From Psilocybe azurescens (taxonomy: Eukaryota; Basidiomycota; Agaricomycetes; Agaricales; Agrocybaceae), in the NCBI GenBank assembly GCA_023853785.1, contig JAJIRX010000859.1, positions 1 through 64,000 of the forward strand: DNA of 64,000 nt, given 5' to 3'. Shown piece by piece: positions 11,166 to 21,952 of this stretch. Numbering within the stretch: the first letter of the stretch is position 1; every line of letters starts with the position of its first letter. Under the pieces are notes generated by a model. That model was not told where the DNA came from. It saw only the letters and a program-made list of their open reading frames with translations, and did no database searches. The translations under genes and the position numbers were made by a program.

Positions 11166-12601
11166 CTATATCAAATCACACACTACATAGTTCAACGTGG
11201 GTGCAGAGGAATCTTGGTGTCCAATGACAACAGATGGCAGGATAGGGCCAGGGTGAGGAATGGACATTGCTCTAGACCCGGCAACTGACCTGGAGATGGA
11301 TGCAATGGCACCAGAGGTGGATACTGTCTGTACCAATGGAGCTTTCTTGTGTAGCTTGTCTACACAACACTCCAGCTCTGCGATAGCATTGCAAATGTTG
11401 CCTATCTCATCGTTGAATTTCTGTATAATGGACCTCTTGCGTTTACTTTCTGGTACTACTGCTGGCTTTTCCTGATCCATGCTGGAGTCTGTGCTGTCCC
11501 CCATTTCTGTATCCTCTCCCACTGCACAAAGTGCCTGCGATGCATTTTGGATGTTTGGAGTGATTATCATCCTGGATAGCTAAATGGAAGAGGGATGGAC
11601 CCGTTGAACAGTCATTGAGAGAGGCAGGGGTACAATGTGTCAGAACATATGGGATGATGCTGGTTCTGGTTGATCAAACATTTGCAATGCCAATAAATGA
11701 TGGCACATACCAGTCGACAGGACCAGAATATCATCCTGGTCCTGCATACACTTGGGCCTAGGGCAGGGCTTTGATCCTGATGTTTTCTGATGTCCTGGTT
11801 GCCTTTTTGGATCCCATGGCATCATGCAGCCCATGGCATCATGCAGCCCTGGCCCAGATGTCTTGGGTTTCAGTTGATTGGGTTTGTGTTGACTTACCTG
11901 TGGCGAGATTGAGTGAACATGACCTCGAACTGGGGCTGGTACCAGAACTGGAACGGCAGCCAGCTTTTCTATCTTGCCCCCACTCCTTTTGTCTGTTCCC
12001 AAGCCTTGTTTGATGCCTGCCCCAGGTGCCCCTGATTCACCCCAACTTTTGCTCCTCCTTGAGCAATCCCACCTGACCTGACTGTGTGTTCCAGACCCTT
12101 CTCTCTTGTTTTGCCACCTGTAGCACTTCCTTCTGCCTGTCCCATTGCCATGTGTAGTTGTTTTCTGGGTTCAGCACAACTTTTTTGTACTTCTCTTCAA
12201 ATCAGGTGGGATCAAAATCTGGGTCATTGCGAATGGTGTAGTATTCATACAGTGGAGTCCAGAAAAAAGATGGTGGTGGGCCTTAATTGCCTCATTGAAA
12301 TATCCTTCCTCCTCAGTCAGCAAAACATTTCTCTATATCTTTGATCAGTATCATAGCGCCAACATAGCAAATATACTTACCACCCTTTTCTTCTGTGCCT
12401 TAAAACCTCCAATATATTGCCATTGTTCACGCCTTTCTGGACCAAGTTATCCAGATGCAACATGTAGCTGACAAGAGCATTGGAATTTGTGAAAATAGAT
12501 GTGGAGGGCATGTTTTGTTTCAAAAATAGGAAGCAGGAGGCAGGTTTTGGATGCAAAAGTGAGCAGATTGGCACAGGGAAGTTATGGTAATTCATCGGCA
12601 A
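11166..12601 (-). pseudogene. Unrecognised, probably element-derived coding remnant
   Basis: Several minus-strand open segments lie in series: 12601-12377, 12151-11969, 12002-11640 and 11570-11166 (134 codons with a Met start, a Lys/Arg patch PESKRKRS and a short amphipathic stretch after it). Splice-like GT and AG signals occur between them, but I could not join them into one confident frame. If the solo LTR at 12606-13026 is removed, the minus-strand frame of the first segment stays open for at least another 30 codons upstream, suggesting the LTR inserted into this coding sequence. I recognise no family. A 17-bp perfect tandem repeat (CCATGGCATCATGCAGC) lies at 11814-11847. It sits between two element remnants, so transposon origin is likely. 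Confidence 0.3.
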
Positions 12602-12605
12602 AACC

Positions 12606-13026
12606 TGTTATGACAAGTCTTTTTCTTTTCCTTTTTCTTTTCTTTTCTTTTCTTTTCCTTCTCTTTGTCATCCTTCACATCATTGATACATCATCGTATG
12701 TTCTGATGAACTTTGCACTCCATCATATCTATGAAACTCCATCATACCTCTGATGGACTTTCACTTCCATCTTTTATGATACATCTTTTGATGAACGTTT
12801 GATCTGTTTCCTCTATTCTTATATACATCTGCTGATGAACATTAAAACTCGTTTCAACTTGCTGTACGGTTCATAGTATTTATACCAGGAAGGATCTACT
12901 GTATTCTTTAGCTAGTTTTTGAGAATCCAACCTGCTTAACCTGCTCAACTCGAACTTGAACTTGTTCTTGTAAACAATTGGTGGTTAGATTACGACACTG
13001 CGTGATTCTAACTTGAGATCATAACA
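12606..13026 (+). mobile_element. Solo LTR copy 2 (421 bp)
   Basis: The element starts TGTTATGACAAG and ends GATCATAACA, with terminal TGTTA/TAACA as in copy 1. It is flanked by AAACC at 12601-12605 and AAACC at 13027-13031, a perfect 5-bp target-site duplication. It has the same orientation as copy 1, the same CTTTT tract at its start and the same GAACTTGTTCTTG block near its end. It lacks the 60-bp internal duplication of copy 1. The target-site duplication differs from that of copy 1, so the two arose by separate insertions. Confidence 0.9.
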
Positions 13027-13031
13027 AAACC

Positions 13032-13983
13032 GCAAAAGAATATATTGGAATCCAATGCCCTTGAAAGGCAAAAACAATGCAAATGCCCAAAAGGCATGGT
13101 AAAGTAAAACAAACAGACTCCTTCTTTGTAAGTCTCAGCCAGGATTAGCTAAAAATAAAACCTTTGTAGTCCTTGTAAGGTAGCTTAAATCTTTGTTAAC
13201 CTTGCATGACAAAACAATTTTCCACAGCCACCAAGGGGCAATTTTACAGTAAAATATTGGATCATTTAATGTTGCTACAAAATACACAGCACTCTTCTCA
13301 TATAACTCAGATTGATTATTCAGATTATCACTTTTAATTGAAATGCCTCTTACCAGGATTGAACCACCACCTTTGCAGAACACAATTAAATACCTATTTT
13401 AACTACTACACTAATACATCATTACTGTATGTAAGTACGTGATGGTCTATGTCACTGTCTAAAAGCAGCCTTTTGGGAGAGCCAAAATAATTGACATACA
13501 CTTAAATCTCATACCAATGTTTAGTGTATTTTACATACAAAACTTATGCTTATGGTAACTTACAAGAATACAGAAAAGGTTGTGAAAAATGCAATGTACC
13601 TCAAAAAATTACTACTGAAAGTAAAGTTGAATAAATATTTTGCTTAAATTTAATACTGCCTTAATTCTTCCTCAACCAGTTCAAAATACTAGAATAATTA
13701 GTGGACATAGTAATGTAATACAATATTTGTATGACTTTCCAAGGATGCACAAAGGTTTTGATCACCCATATATAGCCTCAAAATAATCGACTTACCTTAT
13801 ATAGGCCACAATGTAATATTTGGTTTTGTCGGTTTTGCCGATGTTGAAGAGCACAAAAAGTGGAGTGATGGTAACATTAACCAGCCATTAATCTGCCAAA
13901 TAGATGTCAATACTGCAGCCACAACCATGTCGTAGCCCCTAAACACTCAGTGTTTGAATTGCTGACCTACTTTTCAACCACCA
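13032..13983. other. Non-coding stretch with a tRNA-like remnant
   Basis: Apart from the tRNA-like sequence at 13356-13419 and the short extension of the minus-strand remnant next to the LTR, no open frame is supported. The stretch is AT-rich, with no clear repeat boundary. Confidence 0.4.
13356..13419 (-). repeat. tRNA-like A/B-box remnant, possible SINE head or tRNA pseudogene
   Basis: On the minus strand, TAGTGTAGTAGTTAAAATAG resembles an A box and GGTTCAATCC (13365-13356) fits the pol III B-box consensus. Between them, CTGCAAA would give a GCA (Cys) anticodon loop. The anticodon and acceptor stems pair poorly, so it is not a functional tRNA. It could be the head of a tRNA-derived SINE or an old tRNA pseudogene. 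I found no SINE tail. Confidence 0.35.
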
Positions 13984-14663
13984 TGCCCAATCCCAACACA
14001 CACACATCTCCAGTCCCAGAAGGCTATGTCATTATCCCTCAATCAGCAGACAAAAGAGAGGGATATCTTGTCCCCCAATTTGTACTTCCCAATCTCCTCC
14101 AATCCTTTCAGATACATCATGAGAAGAAAAAATGGAGATGACTATAGCAGAACACAAAGTCATTATGTTTGTATTTGAGATGTCCTGCCACCAGGCCCAG
14201 GAGTGTCCCAGTTCTGCTCTGCTCCCTGTCCAATGTTTGTATTTGACATATATTCCATTCTGGGACCAGGAGCCAATGCCAATCCATTTCCAGTCTATTT
14301 TCTGTATGATGCTCACATATATATATTTGGTTTTATCAGAGCTCTCAAGTGCCTAATCGGCCATTTGTTGAAATTGCAGAGGAGCACATCAAGGTTCCTC
14401 CAAATCCCGTAAGTTCAATATTAGTATTGGATTAGTATTGTTTTAACATTCATAAGGATTTGAGTAATGAGGAGTGCCTATGTATTCATGCTGAAGTCAT
14501 TGCAACCACAAACCAGCTTGGAACCTCCTACAAGGATGCAGCCAATTGCTTGTATCTGGCCGAAGCTGCAAAACTGAAAGCAGTGGACCTTCACAAGAAG
14601 GGTCTTGCAAATGAGTCACAGTGCATGCAACATGCTCTAATTGAATTTGAAAGAAAATATTAG
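13984..14663 (+). pseudogene. Fragment of an element-associated protein with one intron
   Basis: An open stretch begins MPNPNTHTSPVPEGYVIIPQ at 13984 and runs to about 14139. After a frame break the text resumes with VPNRPFVEIAEEHIKVPP (14348 onward), a GT-AG intron (about 14410-14458) and an exon (14459-14663) containing NEECLCIHAEVIATT and AANCLYLAEAAKL, ending at a stop. The splice site is convincing. From memory such sequences recur as repeated gene fragments in agaric genomes, but I cannot name the family. The frame break near 14140-14345 means that no complete product is encoded. Confidence 0.4.
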
Positions 14664-16394
14664 GATAATGTGCATACTGACATGAATGCAGCAGACAGAA
14701 ATGAAAGATTGGAGACAGCATAGTCAGGACAGAATGTGGCTGGTGCTCTGGAATATAATAGTTTGGGCAAAAGCAAGAGCAAGGGTAAAGGCAAGGCCCA
14801 GATTGTCTACGGATAATTGAGTATTCTGTCTGTTTGTTTTTGTATCAAGAAATACATGTCATAAAAGGAGAATATTTGCTACAAAGCCTTAAGTCATTTT
14901 GGAATATTGCTGCGCTGGACTCCAGGTCAGACATGGCATTTGCACTGGCTTTTTGTGTGGTTTGATAATACCTCACTGCCTTGCCCTTCCTTTCTGTTTT
15001 GACAAAAATCTGTATGTTTAACCAGAACAAAGGTGTGGCCATGGGAACTATTTCCAAACATCTAGCATGGGTTTGGGAAAGGTGCAGCACAGGCAATATA
15101 CCCTAGCCAACCAGCCAGACATGGCACATTCAGCATAGTTACTGAATCATGTGTAGATTTCCTAAGCCACAAGTCATTTCAGAATGCTGCCACGCTGCCG
15201 GACTCAGGTCAGACACAGCATTTGCACTGACTTTCTGTGTGGTTTGATAATACGGCACACTGCCTTACCCTCCTTTCTGCCTTGACAAACAATCTGTATT
15301 TTCAAATCAGAAATTGCCATGCCTGTCCTGCGCCTGTCCCATCTGACTGTCAATATGCACCTGTGCATGACTTTAGTTATATGGCGGTTGTACCACTGTG
15401 AATTTTAATGCCTTTAGTTTTTGCCTTGCAGACAGTAGACTACTCATTAGTACTACTAAGTATGCAAGGTCTCAGGTGTTGCAGATGCAAGTGAACATTT
15501 TGGGTCAGCCACAAGTCAGAGAATTCATTTACATGGACTACACAACTAATGTCTTGCTTAAACCCTGGCAAGGGGCAGACACCCATTGGACAGAGGTGTT
15601 TTTGCCGGATGCATAGTTCGAACTTTTGACCAAATGGCAGACAGTTTCATGCATATTCAGAATTTAATGCAATCCAGCTCATAATGGGAAATATATGAAA
15701 TGGAGGCAGAAAGCCAGCGTCTGACCTGGTCCTGACCTGACCTGCAGGATGTGCAAACCACATCCTGGTCAGAGTAATCTTTTCATGCAATGGATATATG
15801 GGGTATGTACCCACCAAGTGGTCAGATTGCCTTCATTCACTGGCCCATATAATATGGTACAGTGTGGATTGCCAATTAAAGGTATGGTACATTGGGCAAC
15901 TCAGAGGAATTATTGAATCCATATGGAATGCTACATTGTAACTGTACTTTGTATCATATATTATACTACAGTGTAACATCAGTATGTATTACAGCATCAC
16001 AGCTATGGGAGCCACAGGTCATCTATATTATTCTCTACAAACTATTGAAATTAAACCTCATGGAATTGAGTCTCCATATAGCAACTCTGAATTCTTTAAA
16101 AGAAACACTGTATTGCTACACATACTAACAGCCTGTAAAACAAATTAAGTCCAACTCTGGCACAACTCGAAAAAGTACCAAAAATAGATCCAGTTTATAA
16201 TCACACACAAATGTTGAAACTTGACATCAAATACCATCTACTATAAGGAGAACAGGAATCCTTGAACCTGACAACTTTTATTACCACCAAGTCATACTCA
16301 ACAAATAGCTGAAGGATATGCAATTACTAAACATGGTGATTGGTGCCGATCAGCACATAATCACTCTTATACCTTGCTTGTACATTAAATTTTC
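14664..16394. other. Non-coding repeat-type DNA
   Basis: It contains a diverged direct repeat (about 14885-15018 and 15170-15305) and short open stretches such as 15398-15616 (72 codons) that I do not recognise. It separates the mobile-element island from the first host gene. No promoter or terminator could be defined. Confidence 0.4.
14885..15305 (+). repeat. Diverged direct repeat of about 135 bp, two copies
   Basis: The copy at about 14885-15018 and the copy at about 15170-15305 share AAGTCATTT, GGTCAGACA, GCATTTGCACTG, TGTGTGGTTTGATAATAC and a GACAAA...ATCTGTAT end. They are about 80% identical by eye and separated by about 150 bp. Origin unknown. Confidence 0.6.
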
Positions 16395-17284
16395 TTATAA
16401 AATGGAAGATTGCATTAAGCACGAAATCTCATATACGCCATCAGGAGGGCAGAGCAACCGGTAACTGTTAACAAAACAATTCAGTTGAAACGTAGAGTCA
16501 ACCCGAAAGATAGCCAAACAAAACGCACCAAAACCAACTAGATATTGCAACGTTGTGGCCTGTCAGATTTAAACACTTAGAATCGTACTGACAAACATTC
16601 CGAAAGTAAACACGAACAAGGACGCACCTTAGACGCCTGAATCGTAGTCCTCAGACCTGCAATCTCTTGCTCAATCCTAGTATCTACTTCCTTAATCTTG
16701 AGTTCTTGCCCACTGCTTTCCTCTCGCATGCGACCCTTCTCCAAATTCAGATCCAACCGCACACCGGCCTGCGTCCGCGTGATCTCCTCCCGCAAACGCT
16801 GCTTGAGCTTCTCGATGTCATTCATAAGCCGGTCATTCTCAGCCTTGATCATCGCAAGATCGTTCTTTTCCATAAGCTGCAATTCAGATTTTATTTGTGA
16901 AAAATCAACTTGTTGGGTATAGTGGTGCTAGAAACGGTGGAAAATGCATGTTAAGAAAGGCAATTTCGAAGTCAGCCATACTGCCTAAGAACAAAGAGAC
17001 ATTAGAACGATAGATAGACGCGCCTTCTCTTGTTCTGCTTTGGTGACCATGTTGCTCGTCATATTCCGGATACTCTCGTCGATGACTTCGGCCATCGCAG
17101 ACATGATACCTTCAGCCTGGGCCCGATTCAGTCCCTCGCGCTCTAGCCGTTGCACGAAATGGTGTGTGTCGAAATGAAAGTCTGTTCGAGGCAACGAAAT
17201 AGAGAACAGCCGGAAAGCATTAGGACGCTGCGACGAAGACAAGAGGGTGTTGAATCCAAGACGAGGGGAGATTGCAAGAGCCAT
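16395..17284 (-). CDS. DUF1640 (FMP32/CCDC90-type) mitochondrial coiled-coil protein
   Basis: The ATG at 17284 opens MALAISPRLGF, an Arg/Ser-rich presequence typical of mitochondrial import, followed by FDTHHFVQRLEREGL and a helical stretch. The second exon carries the coiled coil (LMEKNDLAMIKAENDRL and REEITRTQAGVRLDLNLE). The third carries the hydrophobic C-terminal segment (TLQYLVGFGAFCLAIF), probably a membrane anchor. Approximate exons are 17284-17024, 16927-16628 and 16559 to 16441 or 16395, depending on a possible short last intron. The first donor is not GT (AAG/GCGCGT), either a GC-AG intron or a sequence error. Family members sit in the inner membrane; yeast Fmp32 has been linked to cytochrome oxidase assembly and the animal relative to the calcium uniporter. 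It is head to head with MAK16. Confidence 0.82.
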
Positions 17285-17462
17285 AGGGGAGAAGGGTAAT
17301 AATTAATAGTAGTAGGTGTATAGTAGAGTTTAAGAGGAGCAGAACACGTGCCGAACCGACCAGGTCGATCCCAATTTGAAAGGCATTGCAAGCGGAACCA
17401 AGCAAAGATCAATTTCTTCACAAACTCACTTTCCTTTCTCTTGACCTCTTGATAAAAATAAG
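17285..17462. promoter_or_regulatory. Shared promoter between DUF1640 gene and MAK16
   Basis: Only 178 bp separate the two divergent ATG codons, so both 5' UTRs and promoters must share this space. No TATA box with a clear position was seen. Inference from layout only. Confidence 0.5.
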
Positions 17463-18819
17463 ATGCAGAGCGACGACGTGATATGGTCTGTAATAAACCA
17501 CCAGTTCTGCTCTTATAAAGTAAAGTGCGCATATCCACAAATATCAGCTTTAAAAACGACACTAAAAACTAATTTTATCAAGAACGACCACACAGAACTT
17601 CTGTCGTAATGAATACAATGTTACAGGTCTCTGCAATCGCCAGTCCTGTCCTCTAGCCAACTCTAGATATGCCACAGTACGAGAGAAAGAAGGTACCCAC
17701 ATCTCGCACCCCACTGCGAATAGGATCTCATATTTTTCCAACCCCAAAGGTGTCCTCTACCTCTACATGAAAACCATTGAGCGTGCCCACTCACCCGCAC
17801 ATATGTGGGAGCGCATAAAATTGTCAAACAGCTACGCCAAAGCTCTAGAACAAGTCAGTCTCTCCAAATCCGACGTCGTCTACTTCTTCCCCAATCTCAA
17901 CTCACTCTCGACCAGATAGACAGTGAACTGATACATTGGCCAAACTTCACAATCCACAAATGCAAGCAGAGGGTAACCAAAATCACACAATACCTCATCA
18001 AAATGCGGCGCATGAAACTGCGTCAGCAGTGAGTCCCGTTCTACCCTATCATATTTTTATCCCAGTTTCTCACTATACATTCGCGTTCAGACCAAAACTC
18101 ATCGGAGTGAAGAAAAACTCGACCGTCGCGAAGCGACGCGCGAACGAAAAGCCCTCTCCGCCGCTCACCTCGAACGTTCCATTGAGAAAGAACTCATCGA
18201 ACGTCTAAAATCCAAAGCCTACGGCGACGCACCTCTGAACGTGAACGAAAATGTCTGGCAAGCAATCCTTGACCGAGAACGTAACGGCGGCGAAACAGAA
18301 CTCGACGCAGACGCAGAACTAGAACTAGAAGATGATGAGACGGACGAAGAAGAGCTGGAAGACGAGATGGAAGGCGAATGGGGTGATAGAGAGTTCGTGA
18401 GCGACATCAGCGGGGATGAAGATGACGAGGATAATCTGAGCGACCTGGAGGGCATCGTGGTGAGTGTTCAATGTATGTTTCTTGTGTTAGGAGATCTCAT
18501 CTCGTTCTCTCCTTTCACAGGATGACGGTGATTCCGAAGAAAATAGCGACAGTGACGCTGAAGGGAGCAGCGAGGACGACGAAGATCCTCAACCAAAATC
18601 GGCTCTCGGAAAACGGAAAGCCTCTGTCAAAAAACAACCCAGGAAACGGCCCGAAAAGAAACCAAAAAGTAAGAATAGCCATCTCTTATCTACCAAAACG
18701 TCTTACAATTCTAAAAGCCCTTCCTTTTACTTTTCGCAGAAGGCCCAAGAGTGGAGGTGGAATACGAGCAAGAAACAGAGAGCGTGCCTCTCACAAAATC
18801 GGCCTTGGCAAATTGGTAG
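17463..18819 (+). CDS. MAK16: MAK16, 60S ribosome biogenesis factor
   Basis: The product begins [19 protein letters not shown] and contains the family's [18 protein letters not shown]ys motif, then [13 protein letters not shown], then a basic region, then a long acidic tract and the C-terminal [12 protein letters not shown]16 acts in the nucleolus in pre-60S assembly and 5.8S/25S rRNA processing with RPF1. Seven exons fit: 17463-17524, 17583-17692, 17750-17853, 17916-18028, 18091-18459, 18521-18668 and 18742-18819. The frame breaks once, in the A5 run at 18113-18117: upstream reads PKLIGVKK, downstream reads [13 protein letters not shown] only if one more A is present. The gene is essential in yeast, so a base-calling error is likelier than a pseudogene. 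It is head to head with the DUF1640 gene and tail to tail with SUR2. Confidence 0.93.
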
Positions 18820-19069
18820 TTCCTTCGATGATGCACCACATACACATGCATGCGTTTACATATATATCCAAATATTGCAACATACCCCACGGGCACTGCA
18901 TATTATAATTATGTGATCCTACCGGGGAGGGAAAGCGAGTGACAGAAACAATTACAGGTGGGTGTACATTAACATTGAAACAAGAGGGGTGGTGGATAGT
19001 GAGTGATGTCTGTTGCGTGTGTATGTACCGCATAAAGAAGATATAGATATCCGGCATATTATAGTTATT

Positions 19070-20144
19070 TCATTCAGTTTTAGTAGATAATTTTTGTCGG
19101 CGGCGCTCGATATCCTGCCGTGTCATCCTTGTGCCCAGCAAAGTATCCCAATGCACGAAAAACGGCTGCGCAAAATTCGATTTGATCCCAATCACCTAAG
19201 TAGAGTCGAGTCTATTAGAAAGGAGTGGTCTAGAAGCACAAAGTCCAGCGCACCTGATGATGGATATCATGGTAATCAGCATTATTACCTGTCAGCATCT
19301 GCAGCGGGTCCCAGGGCAGTGAATATCCGCAATGATCATCGACGGTCTTGAAAGTCGAAAGTAGGAACAGCAGCATCGCCTGTCGCGTGCTCAAGCCCGT
19401 AGCCCACTCCGCGAGTAGAGCGCCGGATGTATCCAAAAAAAATCCCTCCACAGGATGATTATACAGCGATCCAAAGGCATATGGGACGTAGAGTCTGTGA
19501 TGCCACGAGTGGAACTGTTTGTAGAGGAATTTATTGCTATGCATCAACCGATGGAGGAAATACTGCCAAGTGTCGATAATGAACCTAGCAAAGAGAACAA
19601 TGCATCAGAAACCCCGCAAACAAGCCGTAGAAACAACCAGAATATCTTACATGGCAGTAACGAACTGAGCCGCAGGGATCGCCCACCAATACACGAATCC
19701 CGCCGCCCTCGCCAGCAGCCCAGGACTCAGGATGTCCCCAAGCACCCCATACAGCACCATAGCGATCCTCCCAAGTTCTTTCGCATGGTTCGCCGTATGC
19801 ACGCTGTTCTCTGAGTCCAACCACAGGAACCCCAGGGCCGTCTGGATGATTTGCTGCAGAATAACCGCCCACACGACATCCGACCTTGTGACAAGGTTCT
19901 TGGCCTTGACCTCCGCCGACTCGTGGAGCCTATACTTCTCGAGCCACTTCCAATTGGACATGTCTAGGTAGTGGAAGAAGAGAGACAACGACCAGTACGC
20001 AACGAGAGGTGACAAGACAGTGAGAGTATAGTCCGAAACGCCCTCTATCAGCCTCTGTTTGGGCGAGAAATAAATTGGAAAGGAAGGCTGGGTGAAGCAG
20101 AGGGGGTTATCTGGGACGAGCGAGGGACATATCGTTTTATTCAT
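19070..20144 (-). CDS. SUR2: Sphinganine C4-hydroxylase (fatty acid hydroxylase superfamily)
   Basis: Three exons join cleanly: 20144-19651, 19584-19254 and 19195-19070, ending NIKS-like text then IERRRQKLSTKTE and a stop. The di-iron histidine motifs are all visible: FLHRLMH, HSWHH and DYHDIHH. There are several hydrophobic segments, and KWLEKYRLHESAEVKAKN precedes the catalytic domain, as in Sur2 proteins. The enzyme adds the C4 hydroxyl to dihydrosphingosine in the ER, giving phytosphingosine for fungal ceramides. I chose the ATG at 20144 (MNKTICPSL); an in-frame ATG at 20177 would add eleven mostly Thr residues. No frame errors were seen. It is convergent with MAK16. Confidence 0.92.
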
Positions 20145-20449
20145 GGTGGTAGTAGTGGTGGTCAAGTCAAAAAACATGAATATAAATAACCCGTTTATAC
20201 CTTATTTTTCGAGTTGCCTGATATGTAAGCCCATGCCGCACTTCCATTCCATCGTAATACAAATCGTGTCACCAACGTATATATATCGAAAAACAAACAT
20301 AATACAACTGTTTATTAAGATCCCTAGGTGGTTTACAACTTTGTCTTTCTACCATGCAATAATTATCATGCAAAAATATAACAATGTGGTGAGAAATATG
20401 TGGATATGAGCAAAAAATGTCCAGGGGCCATCCAGGCGAGGCAAAAAAA
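20145..20449. other. Intergenic spacer between SUR2 start and CNOT9 end
   Basis: AT-rich, with no supported gene. It holds the SUR2 promoter and CNOT9 3' flank. Confidence 0.6.
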
Positions 20450-21787
20450 CTAAGGTTCGTTTAGGTTATTCAAAAGGGTCGTCAGACATCGCTTCGTGAC
20501 CATATCACCCTATTCATTCCGGTTCAGTCAGCCAAGGGCCGAGATCATCAGCAAAAAGGCCCGAACCACTTACCTTTAACAGGGTGCTGAAGGTCTGGTC
20601 TCGCAGCGGTTCAGGTAGGCATGCTCTCAACGCCTCTCTCGCCCTAGACCACCACCAACTCCATCAGTGACACATACAAAACGACATAAACAACAAAAGC
20701 ACCGTACCTCAGGTTGTCACTGAGTCGCAAATAGCAACGGACAACGTGTTTTAACAGTCGAACAGCTTGTGTCTCGACAAGCTGGTTGACCATGTTGCTG
20801 AGGACTGTTCCAACAGCATAGAATCGTTCGTACGTGTGGCAAATATACGTGAGGCCGGTTTCGTCCAGTAGGATCTTTTGTACAATAAAAATAGCGACAG
20901 TTTTCGACAACTCTGACCCGGTTTCCATGATACGAAGACAGAGGGGTATAATTTCTGTCGACAACAGGAAATGAATAACTGTGTTGTTATCGTTTTGCTA
21001 ATATCACATAAGAGATAAGATGATCAGTGGCACCCCACAAGAAAGAGGGGTAATGATCGACATACTTTGACTAGTGCGCCAATAACACCTAGGGAGGTAA
21101 GCCGAAGGTATTCGAAGGGGCGTGTTTTTGAAGTAGTATTGAGAAATGGATACAAAAACAAGGGTATATGGGCTGTCCAACGGGTTATTTTCAGTGCTCA
21201 GATCCAACGCCAAGAGCACAAATCCATACCATTAAGAAAGAGCTGGCGAGTTTCTGTATGGGATGCTACACACTGCAGCAACGCCAGCGCATTGCACACT
21301 CGATTCGAAACATGTGCAGTAAGATTAGGTGGGGAAAGGAGGGGGTAGACAGAGACAATCTCCTGTAACAAAGCAGGCATAACACCTTTCGCAGAAACCG
21401 ATCAGAAGGGGTCCACAAGTCTAGTACAAGCCAAGTATAACTGCGCTTACCGAAAGAATGCCACAGAATAAGGGCGAGATCATCGTATTGCTCTCGCTTT
21501 TTGCTCAATTCCAGCAGAGCCCCCTCCCTCGCAGCGTGATTCAGCAAATCAATAACGAGAGCGTATATCTTTCCGTCCTCTTGAAGCTGGAGCGCTCCGT
21601 TATGACCGAGACCATTGTTGTTAGGAAAGGGCGGAGCTTGGGCAGAGGGTGCGGAGAGTGGGGGTGTTTCTGAGAAATTTGACAGGCCTCGACCATAGTT
21701 TGAGAAGCCGTTCCCCGGCTGTTGGAGATATGAAAGTGGTTTTGGGGACAAGAGACCCGCCATGGCGAGCGTAGTGGTGGAGGTCAT
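20450..21787 (-). CDS. CAF40: CNOT9/RCD1 (Caf40) subunit of the CCR4-NOT complex
   Basis: After a short Ser/Pro/Asn-rich N-terminus, the armadillo-type core is recognisable throughout: [116 protein letters not shown] and a C-terminal [10 protein letters not shown]. The protein is a scaffold in CCR4-NOT that helps recruit mRNAs for deadenylation. Six GT-AG introns are inferred; the first exon is 21787-21451 and the last coding block ends at 20450 (TAG). All exon joins keep frame. The extension before the core (about 45 residues) is low complexity. The SUR2 gene follows in the same orientation. Confidence 0.93.
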
Positions 21788-21952
21788 AAGTCAACCTCAT
21801 ACTTCCAACTCCCGAGACGTAACACTATGGGTCACACATCACGCATAACACTTATACTAAGTACTATACTCAAAATACTCAAACTATCCTACAACTACTT
21901 ACAACTACTAATCATACTAATACAAATATCATACAAATGTCATGATGGTAAT

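Noticed and set aside
2805..13026. The two LTRs as the ends of one 10-kb retrotransposon
   Set aside because: Each has its own different target-site duplication (GTTGG and AAACC), and the DNA between them is not retroelement coding sequence.
17143..17562. A 139-codon minus-strand protein upstream of the DUF1640 gene
   Set aside because: It runs antisense through MAK16 exon 1 and overlaps the DUF1640 start in another frame.
17463..18819. Programmed ribosomal frameshifting in MAK16
   Set aside because: Frame breaks of the same homopolymer type occur in five other genes, so sequence error is the simpler explanation.
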